Positions 30,609 through 40,503 of a DNA stretch of 64,000 nucleotides are shown here, piece by piece (position 1 is the stretch's first letter; each line of letters starts with the position of its first letter). This stretch comes from Pandoraea pnomenusa (GTDB lineage Bacteria > Pseudomonadota > Gammaproteobacteria > Burkholderiales > Burkholderiaceae): NCBI RefSeq assembly GCF_000767615.3, contig NZ_CP009553.3, forward strand, positions 2,914,001 to 2,978,000, in the 5' to 3' direction. Below the pieces are notes generated by a model. It was not told where the DNA came from and ran no database searches. It saw only the letters and a list, made by a program, of their open reading frames with translations. The translations under genes and the position numbers were made by a program.

Positions 30609-31043
30609 TCAGGCACGCGCATGCGCGACATAGAGACGGCTGCCGCGAACCTCGCGAATGACGAACCATCCTGCGTCCGGCGACTCGCCCGGCAGCAACT
30701 CCACGTCCCATTCCGCGCCGCGGTACATCGCGCGAGCGAGACCGTCCGCCTGCCAGTGATCGACATGCAGGCGCTGACCGATATCGAGAATGGTGTTCGG
30801 GTCCGCCGTGGCGTCGACCTTGATGCGACGCCGCCCGAAACGGCTTCGACGCAACATCCAGACGGCAACGCCCGCAACGATTGCCGCCGCAACCCATTGC
30901 AGCGGCCAGTCCGCGCGCAACAGCGCCGCAATGCCGCCCGCCGCCATGCCAAGGGCAACCATCAGCAGATAGAACGTCCCGCTCGCCAGCTCCAGCACCA
31001 CGACCAATCCGGCGACGCCGAACCAAAGCCAAGCCTGCTCCAT
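30609..31043 (-). CDS. NfeD-family membrane protein
   Basis: A 144-aa short NfeD: two or three N-terminal membrane helices (residues 4-62) then a soluble OB-fold domain (RIKVDATADPNTILDIGQRLHVDHW...WDVELLPGESPDAGWFVIREVRGSRLYV). Acts with stomatin-like proteins. Start ATG 31043 with GGGAG upstream; 111 bp before the SPFH gene. Confidence 0.92.
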   Translation of the reverse strand: MEQAWLWFGVAGLVVVLELASGTFYLLMVALGMAAGGIAALLRADWPLQWVAAAIVAGVAVWMLRRSRFGRRRIKVDATADPNTILDIGQRLHVDHWQADGLARAMYRGAEWDVELLPGESPDAGWFVIREVRGSRLYVAHARA

Positions 31044-31059
31044 CGCAACTCCCAGACAC

Positions 31060-31088
31060 AAAAAAACCCCAGTGTGATACCGGGGTTT
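31060..31088 (-). terminator. Terminator after ppsA
   Basis: An AAACCCC/GGGGTTT stem with an 11-base loop, followed on the minus strand by seven T. It separates ppsA from the NfeD/SPFH pair. Confidence 0.88.
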
Positions 31089-31206
31089 ATAGCATGAAAC
31101 CCACCGATCGGCGTATGCGTCCCAAGGGAGGCACCTGCCTTTCGGTGGCGTCCGAGATGCCGCTCGGACGCTTCCGACTACCGACGTCAGATCGTGATCG
31201 TGACGC

Positions 31207-33597
31207 TTACTTCGCCAGCTTGGCGAGTTGCTGCCACGTCTCGATGACCGTGTCCGGGTTGAGCGACATCGATGCGATGCCTTCCTTGGCCAGCCACTCG
31301 GCCAGGTCCGGATGATCCGACGGACCCTGCCCGCAGATGCCTACGTACTTGCCTTTCGACAGACAGGCCTTGATGGCGCGGCTGAGCATGAACTGCACCG
31401 CCGGGTCGCGTTCGTCGAAATCCTTGGCCAGCAGCTCCATGCCCGAGTCGCGATCCAGACCCAGCGTGAGCTGCGTCAGATCGTTCGAACCGATCGAGAA
31501 GCCGTCGAAGTACTCGAGGAACTCGTCGGCCAGAATGGCGTTCGACGGCACTTCACACATCATCACCAGCTTCAGGCCGTTTTCGCCGCGCTTGAGGCCA
31601 TACTCGCCAAGCATGCCCACCACGCGCTCCGCCTGACCCAGCGTACGCACGAACGGCACCATGATCTCGACGTTCGTCAGGCCCATCTCGTCACGCACGC
31701 GCTTCAGTGCACGGCATTCCATCTCGAAGGCTTCGGCGAAGTCTTCCGAAATGTAGCGCGATGCGCCGCGGAAGCCGAGCATCGGGTTCTCCTCGTCCGG
31801 CTCGTAACGCGAGCCGCCGATGAGCTTCTTGTACTCGTTGGACTTGAAGTCCGACAGACGCACGATCACGCTCTTCGGGTAGAACGCCGCCGCAATGGTG
31901 GCGATCCCTTCAGCGAGCTTGTCGACGTAGAACGCACGCGGCGAGGCGTGACCGCGTGCCACCGACTCGACCGCCTTCTTCAGGTCGGCGTCGATGTTCG
32001 GGTATTCGAGAATCGCGCGCGGGTGCACGCCGATGTTGTTGTTGATGATGAATTCCAGACGCGCCAGACCCACACCTTCGTTCGGCAGTTGCGCGAAGTC
32101 GAAGGCGAGCTGCGGGTTGCCCACGTTCATCATGATCTTCACCGGAATCTTCGGCATTTCGCCGCGCTGGATCTCGGTGATTTCCGTCTCGAGCAGACCG
32201 TCGTAGATCTTGCCCTCGTCGCCTTCGGCGCAGGAAACGGTCACGAGCGCGCCGTCCTTCAGGACGTCCGTTGCGTCGCCACAGCCGACCACCGCCGGCA
32301 CGCCGAGTTCACGCGCGATGATCGCAGCGTGGCAGGTACGGCCGCCGCGATTCGTCACGATCGCCGATGCGCGCTTCATCACCGGCTCCCAGTTCGGGTC
32401 GGTCATGTCGGCCACCAGCACGTCGCCCGGCTGCACACGCTCCATTTCGCTCGGGTCCATGATCACGCGCACGGGACCGGCGCCGATCTTCTGACCGATG
32501 GCGCGGCCCGTGGCCAGCACGGGTGCATCGCCCTTGAGCTTGAAGCGCTGCTCGACCTTGCCGGCCGACTGGCTCTTCACCGTTTCCGGACGCGCCTGAA
32601 GAATGTAGATCTTGCCATCCTTGCCGTCCTTGCCCCACTCGATGTCCATCGGACGACCGTAGTGCTTCTCGATGATCAGCGCGAACTTGGCGAGCTCGGC
32701 GCAATCCTCGTCGGTGATCGAGTAACGGTTGCGCAACTCCATCGGTACGTCGATGGTCTTCACGCGGCCCGGCTCGCCCGGTTGCGTGAACTCCATCTTG
32801 ACCAGCTTCGAGCCGAGCGTGCGGCGAATGATCGGGTACTTGCCGGCCTTGAGCGTCGGCTTGAAGACATAGAACTCGTCAGGGTTCACGGCGCCCTGCA
32901 CCACCGTCTCGCCGAGACCGTAGCTGGCAGTGATGAACACGACGTCCTGGAAGCCCGACTCGGTGTCGATCGTGAACATCACGCCCGAGGCACCGCAGTC
33001 CGAACGGACCATGCGCTGCACGCCGGCCGAAAGTGCCACTTCGGCGTGCGTAAAACCCTTGTGAACGCGATACGAGATGGCACGGTCGTTGTACAGCGAC
33101 GCGAACACGTGCTTCATGCGATCGAGCACGTCTTCGATGCCGACGACGTTCAGGTAGCTTTCCTGCTGACCGGCGAACGACGCGTCGGGCAGGTCTTCGG
33201 CGGTGGCCGACGAACGCACGGCGAACGAAGCATCCGGCTGGTCAGCCGTCAGGCGTGCGAACTGCTCACGGATATCCTTCTCGAGTGCCGGCTGCAGCGG
33301 CGCGTCGACGATCCATTGACGGATCTCGGCGCCGGCTTCCGCGAGGGCCTTGACGTTGTCGACGTCGAGGCCCTCGAGACGCTTGGCAACGCGCTCGGTC
33401 AGGTTGTTGTGCTGGAGGAATTCGCGGAAGGCGTGCGACGTCGTGGCGAAGCCGCCCGGCACGCGCACGCCGGCGCCGGCCAGTTGGCTGATCATTTCGC
33501 CAAGCGATGCATTCTTGCCGCCGACCGACTCGACGTCGGTCATGCGCAGATGCTCAAACGGCACCACGTAGGCGCCGTTGTGTGCTGCGTTAGTCAT
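31207..33597 (-). CDS. ppsA: Phosphoenolpyruvate synthase
   Basis: Makes PEP from pyruvate and ATP for gluconeogenesis. Seen: 796 aa; N-terminal ATP-binding domain ([38 protein letters not shown]), swivelling phosphohistidine domain with His423 in [15 protein letters not shown], and C-terminal PEP-binding barrel (LGLDRDS...; [17 protein letters not shown]). Divergent from ppsR, whose product reversibly phosphorylates a threonine next to the catalytic His (TCHA here). Confidence 0.98.
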   Translation of the reverse strand: MTNAAHNGAYVVPFEHLRMTDVESVGGKNASLGEMISQLAGAGVRVPGGFATTSHAFREFLQHNNLTERVAKRLEGLDVDNVKALAEAGAEIRQWIVDAPLQPALEKDIREQFARLTADQPDASFAVRSSATAEDLPDASFAGQQESYLNVVGIEDVLDRMKHVFASLYNDRAISYRVHKGFTHAEVALSAGVQRMVRSDCGASGVMFTIDTESGFQDVVFITASYGLGETVVQGAVNPDEFYVFKPTLKAGKYPIIRRTLGSKLVKMEFTQPGEPGRVKTIDVPMELRNRYSITDEDCAELAKFALIIEKHYGRPMDIEWGKDGKDGKIYILQARPETVKSQSAGKVEQRFKLKGDAPVLATGRAIGQKIGAGPVRVIMDPSEMERVQPGDVLVADMTDPNWEPVMKRASAIVTNRGGRTCHAAIIARELGVPAVVGCGDATDVLKDGALVTVSCAEGDEGKIYDGLLETEITEIQRGEMPKIPVKIMMNVGNPQLAFDFAQLPNEGVGLARLEFIINNNIGVHPRAILEYPNIDADLKKAVESVARGHASPRAFYVDKLAEGIATIAAAFYPKSVIVRLSDFKSNEYKKLIGGSRYEPDEENPMLGFRGASRYISEDFAEAFEMECRALKRVRDEMGLTNVEIMVPFVRTLGQAERVVGMLGEYGLKRGENGLKLVMMCEVPSNAILADEFLEYFDGFSIGSNDLTQLTLGLDRDSGMELLAKDFDERDPAVQFMLSRAIKACLSKGKYVGICGQGPSDHPDLAEWLAKEGIASMSLNPDTVIETWQQLAKLAK

Positions 33598-33861
33598 AAA
33601 AGCCCCTAAGGTAAGAAAAAAAATTCTCGGCGGACCGGCTGGGACTGACGTGGGCCGGTCGACCTGTTGGATAAGGAATCGCGCATTGGCGGCGTCGTGT
33701 ACCAGGGGCCAGCACCCGACGACCTGCCCCGAACCATCCCGATTCCCGCCGCGCCCCGCCAGACGGGCCTGAGGCCGGGCGGCGCGCGATGGTCGCGCAA
33801 TTGCTTATCCAACAAGTTGCCGCTATTCTACCGTGCAACGCACCATTTTGCGATTCTGCGC
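33598..33861. promoter_or_regulatory. ppsA / ppsR divergent control region
   Basis: The 264-bp spacer carries a 20-bp inverted repeat matching at 18 of 20 positions, one arm at 33665-33684 and the other at 33795-33814. The shared core TGTTGGATAAG points inward on each strand. No gene is seen here; the arms may be operator or promoter elements for the two divergent transcripts. Confidence 0.5.
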
Positions 33862-34740
33862 ATGACTGACGCCCCCAATACCGGAAATTCCCCGACATCC
33901 CCCGCCCCACAAGCCAAACCGGCCGCCGCACGCCCGGTCTTCATTGTGTCCGACGGGACAGGGATCACGGCCGAGACATTCGCGCATTCGATTCTCGCGC
34001 AGTTCGAGATGCGTTTCCGTCAGATTCGCGTTCCGTTCGTGGATTCCGTCGATAAAGCCTATGAAACGGCGCAACGGATCAATGAAATGTATCGCAGCGA
34101 AAACGTCCGCCCGATCATTTTCAGCACGCTCGTCGACGCTCGCGCCAACGAGATCCTGCGCAATAGCCAGGGCGTGGTCCTCGACATGTTCCAGACGTTC
34201 ATCGAACCCCTTGAAGTCGAGCTGGGACTCAAGTCGATGCATGCCATCGGACGGGTGCACCAGAACGCCGACAGCGAGGCGTATAAGAACCGGATCGAGG
34301 CGGTGAATTTCTCGCTCGCGCACGACGACGGCCAGTCGAACAAGAACCTGCAAAGCGCCGACGTGATCCTCGTAGGCGTATCGCGCAGCGGCAAGACGCC
34401 GACCACGCTCTACCTCGCCATGCAATACGGCGTGAAGGCCGCCAATTATCCGCTCATCCCGGACGACTTCGAGCGCGAAAAACTGCCTTCCACGCTCGAC
34501 CAGTACAAGGACAAGATTTTTGGCCTGTCCATCGATCCGCTTCGCCTGTCCGAAATTCGCAATGAACGTCGACCGGGGAGCAAATACGCTTCGCTGGAGA
34601 ACTGTCGCTACGAAGTGAACGAAGCCGAAGCGATGATGCGCCGCGAAGGCATCAAGTGGCTGTCGTCGACCCACAAGTCGATCGAGGAAATCGCCACCAC
34701 GATCCTGCAGGAAATCAAGCTGGAGCGCGACGTCTACTGA
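33862..34740 (+). CDS. ppsR: PEP synthase regulatory kinase/phosphorylase
   Basis: A bifunctional DUF299 protein that inactivates PpsA by ADP-dependent phosphorylation and reactivates it by Pi-dependent dephosphorylation. Seen: 292 aa; VFIVSDGTGITAETFAHSIL near residue 27 and the P-loop GVSRSGKTPT at residues 172-181. The start at ATG 33862 begins with a Pro/Ala-rich stretch of about 25 residues ahead of the family core. Divergent from its target ppsA. Confidence 0.96.
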   Translation: MTDAPNTGNSPTSPAPQAKPAAARPVFIVSDGTGITAETFAHSILAQFEMRFRQIRVPFVDSVDKAYETAQRINEMYRSENVRPIIFSTLVDARANEILRNSQGVVLDMFQTFIEPLEVELGLKSMHAIGRVHQNADSEAYKNRIEAVNFSLAHDDGQSNKNLQSADVILVGVSRSGKTPTTLYLAMQYGVKAANYPLIPDDFEREKLPSTLDQYKDKIFGLSIDPLRLSEIRNERRPGSKYASLENCRYEVNEAEAMMRREGIKWLSSTHKSIEEIATTILQEIKLERDVY

Positions 34741-34774
34741 CGCCTCAGACACGCTCACGACCCGCCGAGAATCG

Positions 34775-34802
34775 AAAAGGGACGCCTCGAGCGTCCCTTT
34801 TT
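34775..34802 (+). terminator. Terminator after ppsR
   Basis: An 11-bp stem AAAAGGGACGC/GCGTCCCTTTT with loop CTCGA and a T tract; the A tract on the other side may let it also end the opposing TrmH-type transcript. Confidence 0.92.
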
Positions 34803-34853
34803 CATCCCTGCCGACAACAATCGCCGAACAACCGCCGAACATCCGCCGGCGCG

Positions 34854-35633
34854 TCAGTCGAGCCGCTGCCGCACCGCCTCGAACAGGCAGATCGCCGCGC
34901 AAGCCGCCACGTTGAGCGACTCCATGCCACCCGGTTGCGGAATGCGGATCGGCGTGCGTACGCGTTCGAGCCACTGTGGCGAAACCCCCGCCCCTTCGTT
35001 GCCGAAGACCCACGCCACGGGTGCGCGCAAGTCCTGCTCGTAGAGCGACGTGCTTGCCTGCAGGCTGGTCGCGAGCAACGGCACCGACAGGCGCGGCGCG
35101 AGCGAATCCGGAGTGCAATGCTCGACGATGTTCAATGAGAAATGCGCGCCCATCCCGGCGCGCAATACCTTGCTCGACCAGGCGAGTGCCGTGCCCGACA
35201 TGCAAAACACATCGCGTACGCCGGCGGCGGCCGCACTGCGCAAGATAGAGCCGACGTTCCCGGCATCCTGCACTGCATCGAGAATCACGCAATCCGTGAT
35301 TTGCGATGCCGGCAAGTGCCCGGTCGGCATTTCCACGACGAACACCAACGGCACCCCGTTGACCAGCGTCGACAACGGCTCGAACAATGCGTGCGGCAGG
35401 CAAACCCGGCGATCGGGATCGACCCTCGACCAGATCTGCGCGACTTCGTCGTTTTCCAGCGCCGTTTCCGGCGCCACGCAGACAAGCGGCTGTCCGAGCG
35501 CGCCAAGATAGGCGTCGGCCAGGTGCACACCCTCTAGCAGCGTCTGCCCCAGCTTGCGGCGCTGCGCGCTCGACTGCGCCAGTTGCTTCAGGCGCTTGTA
35601 GAACGGGTTGTCTTTGGAACTGATGAGTTTCAT
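34854..35633 (-). CDS. TrmH-family (SPOUT) RNA 2'-O-methyltransferase
   Basis: AdoMet-dependent RNA ribose methyltransferase, 259 aa. Seen: an N-terminal RNA substrate-binding domain ([37 protein letters not shown]) and the SPOUT trefoil-knot motifs [32 protein letters not shown] and [18 protein letters not shown]. The target (rRNA or tRNA) cannot be told. The ATG overlaps the rnhB stop (ATGA). Confidence 0.92.
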   Translation of the reverse strand: MKLISSKDNPFYKRLKQLAQSSAQRRKLGQTLLEGVHLADAYLGALGQPLVCVAPETALENDEVAQIWSRVDPDRRVCLPHALFEPLSTLVNGVPLVFVVEMPTGHLPASQITDCVILDAVQDAGNVGSILRSAAAAGVRDVFCMSGTALAWSSKVLRAGMGAHFSLNIVEHCTPDSLAPRLSVPLLATSLQASTSLYEQDLRAPVAWVFGNEGAGVSPQWLERVRTPIRIPQPGGMESLNVAACAAICLFEAVRQRLD

Positions 35634-36361
35634 GAGGACCGGATGACGCGAGAAACGGTGAGCGCGCCGAACATCTCGAAGGCTTCGCGCACCGGTGCGA
35701 ACGACTGGCGATGGTGCGGGCTCGGCCCGTGCCGCCGCAGCGCCTCCAGATGACGTGGCGTGCCGTAGCCGACGTGCTCGTCGAAACCGTACTGCGGGAA
35801 TTCCTCGTGCAGCGCGATCAACTGACGGTCTCGCGTGACCTTTGCCAGAATCGACGCCGCCGAGATCGCGGGCACCTTGTCGTCGCCCTTGATCACGGCC
35901 TCCGAGCGCATCGGCAACACCGGGCAGCGATTGCCGTCGATGAGCGCCAGCGTCGGCACGCGCGACAAGCCATTGACGGCACGCTGCATGGCCAGCATCG
36001 TCGCGTGCAGAATGTTCAGCGAATCGATCTCGCCCACGCTCGCCTCGGCAATGCAGTACGCGAGTGAACGCTCGACGATTTCCTCGTAGAGCGCCTCGCG
36101 ACGCTGCGCGGTGAGCTTCTTCGAGTCCGCGAGTCCCTTGATCGGACGCGCCGGATCCAGAATGACCGCCGCCGTCACGACAGGCCCGGCGAGCGGCCCA
36201 CGCCCCACTTCGTCGACGCCGCACGTGAGGTCGGCCGCCACCTCGGCGAACAGGTCGAGCGCCATCTGCGGCAGCGTCGCTTTCGACGTGCGGGCGCGCG
36301 ACTTCTCATCCGACGGCACCCCTTTTCGGGGGGCACGGCGCGCTTTGATTTCGTCGCTCAT
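35630..36361 (-). CDS. rnhB: Ribonuclease HII
   Basis: Cleaves RNA in RNA-DNA hybrids, including single ribonucleotides. Seen: 243 aa with the acidic active site Asp50-Glu51 in [22 protein letters not shown] and [14 protein letters not shown]. The first ~35 residues are a basic, low-complexity extension not needed by the family. The ATG overlaps the lpxB stop by four bases. Confidence 0.97.
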   Translation of the reverse strand: MSDEIKARRAPRKGVPSDEKSRARTSKATLPQMALDLFAEVAADLTCGVDEVGRGPLAGPVVTAAVILDPARPIKGLADSKKLTAQRREALYEEIVERSLAYCIAEASVGEIDSLNILHATMLAMQRAVNGLSRVPTLALIDGNRCPVLPMRSEAVIKGDDKVPAISAASILAKVTRDRQLIALHEEFPQYGFDEHVGYGTPRHLEALRRHGPSPHHRQSFAPVREAFEMFGALTVSRVIRSS

Positions 36362-37533
36362 ATCCGCCCCTTCTCGCGCAGTACCCGCTCGATCACTTCC
36401 GCCGAACGCGCCGCAGTGTTCTGGCGGAGTTGCTCGTGAATCTTCGTGAAGCGCGCCTGCAACGACGCCCGCAGCACCGGATCGGACAACTGCTGCCAGA
36501 CGGCGTCGGCGAGCGCTTCGGGCGTGGCGAAGTGCTGCAACAGCTCCGGTACGACGAACTCACCGGAGAGGATATTTGGCAAGCCCACGTAAGGGAGATA
36601 GCCCTGCCGCTTCATGATCTGCGCGGTGAGCCAGGGCACCTTGTACGAGATGACCATGGGCTTCTTGTACAACGCGGCTTCCAGCGTCGCCGTTCCGCTC
36701 GCGAGCAGCACGCTGTCCGCAGCTTCGAGCGCCAGCGGCGCGCGACCGTCGATCACCGTCAGGTTCAGATCGCCGTGCGCGTCGACGATCGGTTGCATCA
36801 TCGAACGCAAACGCGGTGTGGCCGCCGGCAGCACAAACCGAATCGATGGCTCCCGTTTGGCGAGCAATCGCATGGCGGCGAAGAAGACCGGTGTGAGGCG
36901 CTGCACTTCCGAGGTGCGGCTACCCGGGAGAATCGCGACGACCGGCCCGTTACCCGTCAGCGCCAATCGGGCCCGCGCGCCGGCCACGTCGGGCACCATC
37001 GGAATCTTGTCCGCCATCGGATGCCCGACGAACGTCGCGTCGATGCCCGCCCGGTGATAGATCTCCGGCTCGAACGGGAACAGGCACAACATGTGGTCCA
37101 CGGCGCGCCTGATCTTCTTGATGCGCCCGCCGCGCCAGGCCCAGATCGACGGGCTGACGAAATGGATGGTGGGAATGCCGGCCTCGCGCAGCTTGATTTC
37201 GAGGTCGAAATTGAAGTCGGGAGCGTCGAATCCGACGAACGCCAGCGGCTTTTCCGCCAACCAGCGCTCGCGAAGCTGCCTGCGAATCGAGAGAATCTCG
37301 CGCAGATGCTTGATGACTTCCACGTAGCCCATCACGGAGAGCTTGTCGATCGGCCAATAGGCGTCGAACCCCTCTTCCGCCATATGCGGGCCACCGACAC
37401 CCGCGTAGGCGATGTCGGCCGGAAGACTTTGCTTGAGTCCGGCAAGCACGTTACCGGCGATGAGATCGCCCGACAGCTCCCCGGCGACCATCGCCAGGGT
37501 TCGCTGGCCGGCGCCGGGAAGGGTCAGCGGCAT
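36358..37533 (-). CDS. lpxB: Lipid-A-disaccharide synthase
   Basis: GT19 glycosyltransferase joining UDP-2,3-diacylglucosamine and lipid X. Seen: 391 aa; [16 protein letters not shown] near residue 15, [27 protein letters not shown] near residue 200 and [10 protein letters not shown] near residue 285. Start ATG 37533, five bases after the lpxA stop. Confidence 0.97.
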   Translation of the reverse strand: MPLTLPGAGQRTLAMVAGELSGDLIAGNVLAGLKQSLPADIAYAGVGGPHMAEEGFDAYWPIDKLSVMGYVEVIKHLREILSIRRQLRERWLAEKPLAFVGFDAPDFNFDLEIKLREAGIPTIHFVSPSIWAWRGGRIKKIRRAVDHMLCLFPFEPEIYHRAGIDATFVGHPMADKIPMVPDVAGARARLALTGNGPVVAILPGSRTSEVQRLTPVFFAAMRLLAKREPSIRFVLPAATPRLRSMMQPIVDAHGDLNLTVIDGRAPLALEAADSVLLASGTATLEAALYKKPMVISYKVPWLTAQIMKRQGYLPYVGLPNILSGEFVVPELLQHFATPEALADAVWQQLSDPVLRASLQARFTKIHEQLRQNTAARSAEVIERVLREKGRI

Positions 37534-37538
37534 GGAGA

Positions 37539-38330
37539 TCAGCGCACGATACCGCGCGTGCTGGTGTTGAGGAAGTCGAGCAGCACACGCACGGCGTCGA
37601 AGACGTCCGGTGCGCCAGCGTTTCCAAACGCTTCGATCTGGACCTTCGCCTCGTCGAGCGTCAGGCCGCTCTTGTAGAGCAGCTTGTACGCATGGCGCAG
37701 CGCGGTGATCGCATCCGCGGAAAATCCGCGGCGACGCAGACCTTCGACGTTGATGCCATACGGTACCGCGCGGTCGCCCGACGCGATGACGTACGGCGGC
37801 ACGTCCTGCACCAGCACGGAAGCCCCACCCACCATCGAGTGCGCACCGATGCGCACGAACTGGTGCACCCCCGTCATGCCGCCGATGATGGCCCAGTCGT
37901 CCACGTGCACGTGGCCTGCCAGCTGCGCGTTGCTCGAGAACACGGTGTGGTTGCCCACGTGGCAATCGTGCGCGATGTGCACGTAAGCCATGATCCAGTT
38001 GTCGTCGCCGAGCCCGGTCAGACCGCCGTCCTGCACCGTGCCCGTGTGGATGGTCGTGAACTCGCGAATCGTATTGCGGTCGCCGATGACGAGCCGCGTC
38101 GGCTCGCCAGCGTACTTCATGTCCTGCGGCGCGCCGCCAATCGACGCGAACGGGCCAATCTTGTTGCCCGCGCCGAGCGTCGTATGCCCGTCGACGATCG
38201 TGTGCGCCAGGATTTGCGTGCCTGCACCAACAGTGACGTTCGGCCCGACGATCGCGTACGGACCCACGGTAACGTCGTCGGCCAGTTGCGCCTTCGGATC
38301 GACGACCGCGGAGGGATGAATATTCGTCAT
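37539..38330 (-). CDS. lpxA: UDP-N-acetylglucosamine acyltransferase
   Basis: First lipid A step, O-acylating UDP-GlcNAc with a hydroxyacyl-ACP. Seen: 263 aa left-handed beta-helix hexapeptide repeats, catalytic histidine in HIAHDCHVG (residue 121), and a C-terminal helical domain ([21 protein letters not shown]). Start ATG 38330, 17 bp after fabZ. Confidence 0.97.
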   Translation of the reverse strand: MTNIHPSAVVDPKAQLADDVTVGPYAIVGPNVTVGAGTQILAHTIVDGHTTLGAGNKIGPFASIGGAPQDMKYAGEPTRLVIGDRNTIREFTTIHTGTVQDGGLTGLGDDNWIMAYVHIAHDCHVGNHTVFSSNAQLAGHVHVDDWAIIGGMTGVHQFVRIGAHSMVGGASVLVQDVPPYVIASGDRAVPYGINVEGLRRRGFSADAITALRHAYKLLYKSGLTLDEAKVQIEAFGNAGAPDVFDAVRVLLDFLNTSTRGIVR

Positions 38331-38347
38331 GAGCGTCTCGGTTCCGG

Positions 38348-38806
38348 TTATTCGCCGTTCTTCTTGACCATGCACATGAACTCGGCTTCCGCCGCGAGCT
38401 TGCCGTCGACCAGCGCCTTGCCCTTGAACTTGAAGAAGCCGCGGCGCTCGCTAAGGAAGTCCACGTCCAGGATCAATTGATCACCCGGTTCGACAGGACG
38501 CTTGAAGCGAACGTTCTCGATCCCCACGAAATAGTAGAGCGTGTTTTCGTCGTGCACCGCTTCTTCTGAGAACGTGAGCAGCGCGGCGGCCTGCGCCAGC
38601 GCTTCCACGATCAGCACGCCCGGCATGACCGGACGCTGCGGATAATGGCCGGTGAAATACGGCTCATTGATCGTGACGTTCTTGATGACCTTGATATTGG
38701 CGTGCGGCTCCAGGCTGATCACGCGGTCCACCATCAGCATCGGATAGCGATGCGGCAGCAGCTTCATGATCTTGTGGATGTCGATATTGATGTTGGTCTC
38801 GCTCAT
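38348..38806 (-). CDS. fabZ: 3-hydroxyacyl-ACP dehydratase FabZ
   Basis: Hot-dog-fold dehydratase of fatty acid elongation, balancing hydroxyacyl-ACP between phospholipid and lipid A. Seen: 152 aa with [13 protein letters not shown] and the catalytic His54 and Glu68 in [20 protein letters not shown]. The ATG overlaps the lpxD stop (ATGA). Confidence 0.97.
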   Translation of the reverse strand: MSETNINIDIHKIMKLLPHRYPMLMVDRVISLEPHANIKVIKNVTINEPYFTGHYPQRPVMPGVLIVEALAQAAALLTFSEEAVHDENTLYYFVGIENVRFKRPVEPGDQLILDVDFLSERRGFFKFKGKALVDGKLAAEAEFMCMVKKNGE

Positions 38807-39918
38807 TTCTCTTGCAGGTCTTTGACCTTCGCTTCAAGTTGTCGCACGCGATCGCGCATCTTGTCCAGATTGCGCATGATGGCCGCGTTCTTGTTCCATT
38901 CGGCGTTCGGAATCGCCGGAAACGCGCTGGTGTAGGTGCCCGGGCCGGGAATCGACTTCGACACCCCCGACTTGGCCGTCACGATGACCCGGTCCCCGAT
39001 CGTCACATGCCCGGCCACGCCGACGGCGCCCCCCAGCATGCAGAATTTCCCGATGGTGCTGCTGCCGGCAATGCCCGTGCAGGCGGCGATCACCGTGTAG
39101 GCGCCCACGCGCACGTTGTGCGCGATCTGCACCTGGTTGTCGATCTTGCAACCGCGCTCGATGACCGTGTCGGCCATCGCGCCCCGATCGATCGAGGTCG
39201 ACGCGCCGATTTCGACATCGTCTTCGATCACGGCTCGCCCGACCTGCGGAATCTTCACCCATTCGCCGCCGGTGGCAGTGAAGTCAGGCGCGAACCCGAA
39301 TCCGTCGGAGCCGATCACCGCCCCCGCATGGATGACGCAACGCGCGCCGATCACGCTCGTGTGATACAGCGTGGCGTTGGGGTAGACGAGCACGTCGTCG
39401 CCGATCGTGGTGCCGCGACCGACGAACACGTTTGCCACCAGCCGGACACGTTCGCCCAGCCTCACGCCGGCTTCGATCACGACATTCGGACCGATGACGC
39501 ACGAGGCCGGCACCGTCGCCGACGGATCGACGACCGCGCTCGGGTGAACCCCCACCGCCGGCACTGGCGTGGCCGCCTGCGCAAACATCTGGGCCACGCG
39601 TGCGAAGTACGCGTACGGGTTCGGCGCGATGATCCACGCGCGCCCTTCGTGCGAGGGCAGCTTGTCGAAGTCGGCCCTGGAGAGAATCACGGCCGCGGCG
39701 CCCGAATTGGGTACTTCGGCGAGATAGAGCGGATTGGACAGGAAGGCGAGCTGGCGTGCGCCGGCGCGATCGAGCGGTGCCAGACCGTCGACGGTGACTT
39801 CACCGTCCCCGACGAGGTCGCCACCGAAGCGCGCGACCAGTTGCGCCAGCGAGACTGAAGGGAGCGACGGCTGGGAAGCGTGGGACGACGCCGCCGACAT
39901 GGACTGCGCGCCCGTCAC
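38803..39918 (-). CDS. lpxD: UDP-3-O-acylglucosamine N-acyltransferase
   Basis: Third acyl-transfer of lipid A synthesis. Seen: 371 aa, about 30 longer than E. coli LpxD at the N-terminus (Ser/Ala-rich residues 1-25); uridine-binding N-domain, hexapeptide-repeat beta-helix, catalytic His267 in [11 protein letters not shown], and a C-terminal helix. The ATG overlaps the skp stop by four bases. Confidence 0.96.
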   Translation of the reverse strand: MTGAQSMSAASSHASQPSLPSVSLAQLVARFGGDLVGDGEVTVDGLAPLDRAGARQLAFLSNPLYLAEVPNSGAAAVILSRADFDKLPSHEGRAWIIAPNPYAYFARVAQMFAQAATPVPAVGVHPSAVVDPSATVPASCVIGPNVVIEAGVRLGERVRLVANVFVGRGTTIGDDVLVYPNATLYHTSVIGARCVIHAGAVIGSDGFGFAPDFTATGGEWVKIPQVGRAVIEDDVEIGASTSIDRGAMADTVIERGCKIDNQVQIAHNVRVGAYTVIAACTGIAGSSTIGKFCMLGGAVGVAGHVTIGDRVIVTAKSGVSKSIPGPGTYTSAFPAIPNAEWNKNAAIMRNLDKMRDRVRQLEAKVKDLQEK

Positions 39919-40451
39919 TTGCCGCCGGTGCCGCTACCCGAACCTGCGTTCAGGGTCTTGAGCACCTTGTCCGTGATGTCGATGCGCGGGCTCACGTAGA
40001 CCGCTTCCTGCACGATCAGGTCGTACTTGTCCGCCTCGGCAATCTGCTTGATCACGCGATTGGCGCGATCGAGCACGGCGGCGAGCTCCTCGTTGCGGCG
40101 CTGATTCAAATCTTCCCGGAATTCGCGCTGCTTGCGCTGGAATTCGGTGTCGGCGGCTGCCAGGTCACGCTGGCGCTTGGCGCGTTCGGCATCGGACAAC
40201 GTGGGGTTGTCCTTGTCGAGCTTGTCCGACATCGCCTTCAGACGTTGCGCCATCGCCTGGAGATCCGAGTCCCGCTTGGAGAACTCCGCCTCGAGCTTGG
40301 CTTGTGCGGCCTTGGCCGGTGCGGAATCGCGCAGAATGCGATCCGAATTGACAGCGGCGATGCGCGCATCCTGAGCCATGGCGGCAAATGCCGCGCCAGC
40401 CAGCAACGCCGCGGCGATGCCGCGAAGGCAATGCTTACGGATACCGTTCAA
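39915..40451 (-). CDS. skp: OmpH/Skp periplasmic chaperone
   Basis: Holds unfolded outer-membrane proteins in the periplasm for BamA. Seen: 178 aa; signal peptide ([24 protein letters not shown], cleavage near residue 26), then a long Gln/Lys/Glu coiled coil (residues 50-140). The start is a TTG at 40451 with AAGGGG seven bases upstream; no in-frame ATG lies before the mature part. Last 10 residues are a Gly/Ser tail. Confidence 0.93.
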   Translation of the reverse strand: MNGIRKHCLRGIAAALLAGAAFAAMAQDARIAAVNSDRILRDSAPAKAAQAKLEAEFSKRDSDLQAMAQRLKAMSDKLDKDNPTLSDAERAKRQRDLAAADTEFQRKQREFREDLNQRRNEELAAVLDRANRVIKQIAEADKYDLIVQEAVYVSPRIDITDKVLKTLNAGSGSGTGGK

Positions 40452-40503
40452 TGTATTACCCCTTGCAACGATGAAACATTCGGGACCAGTCGGGTCGCGC
40501 TCG

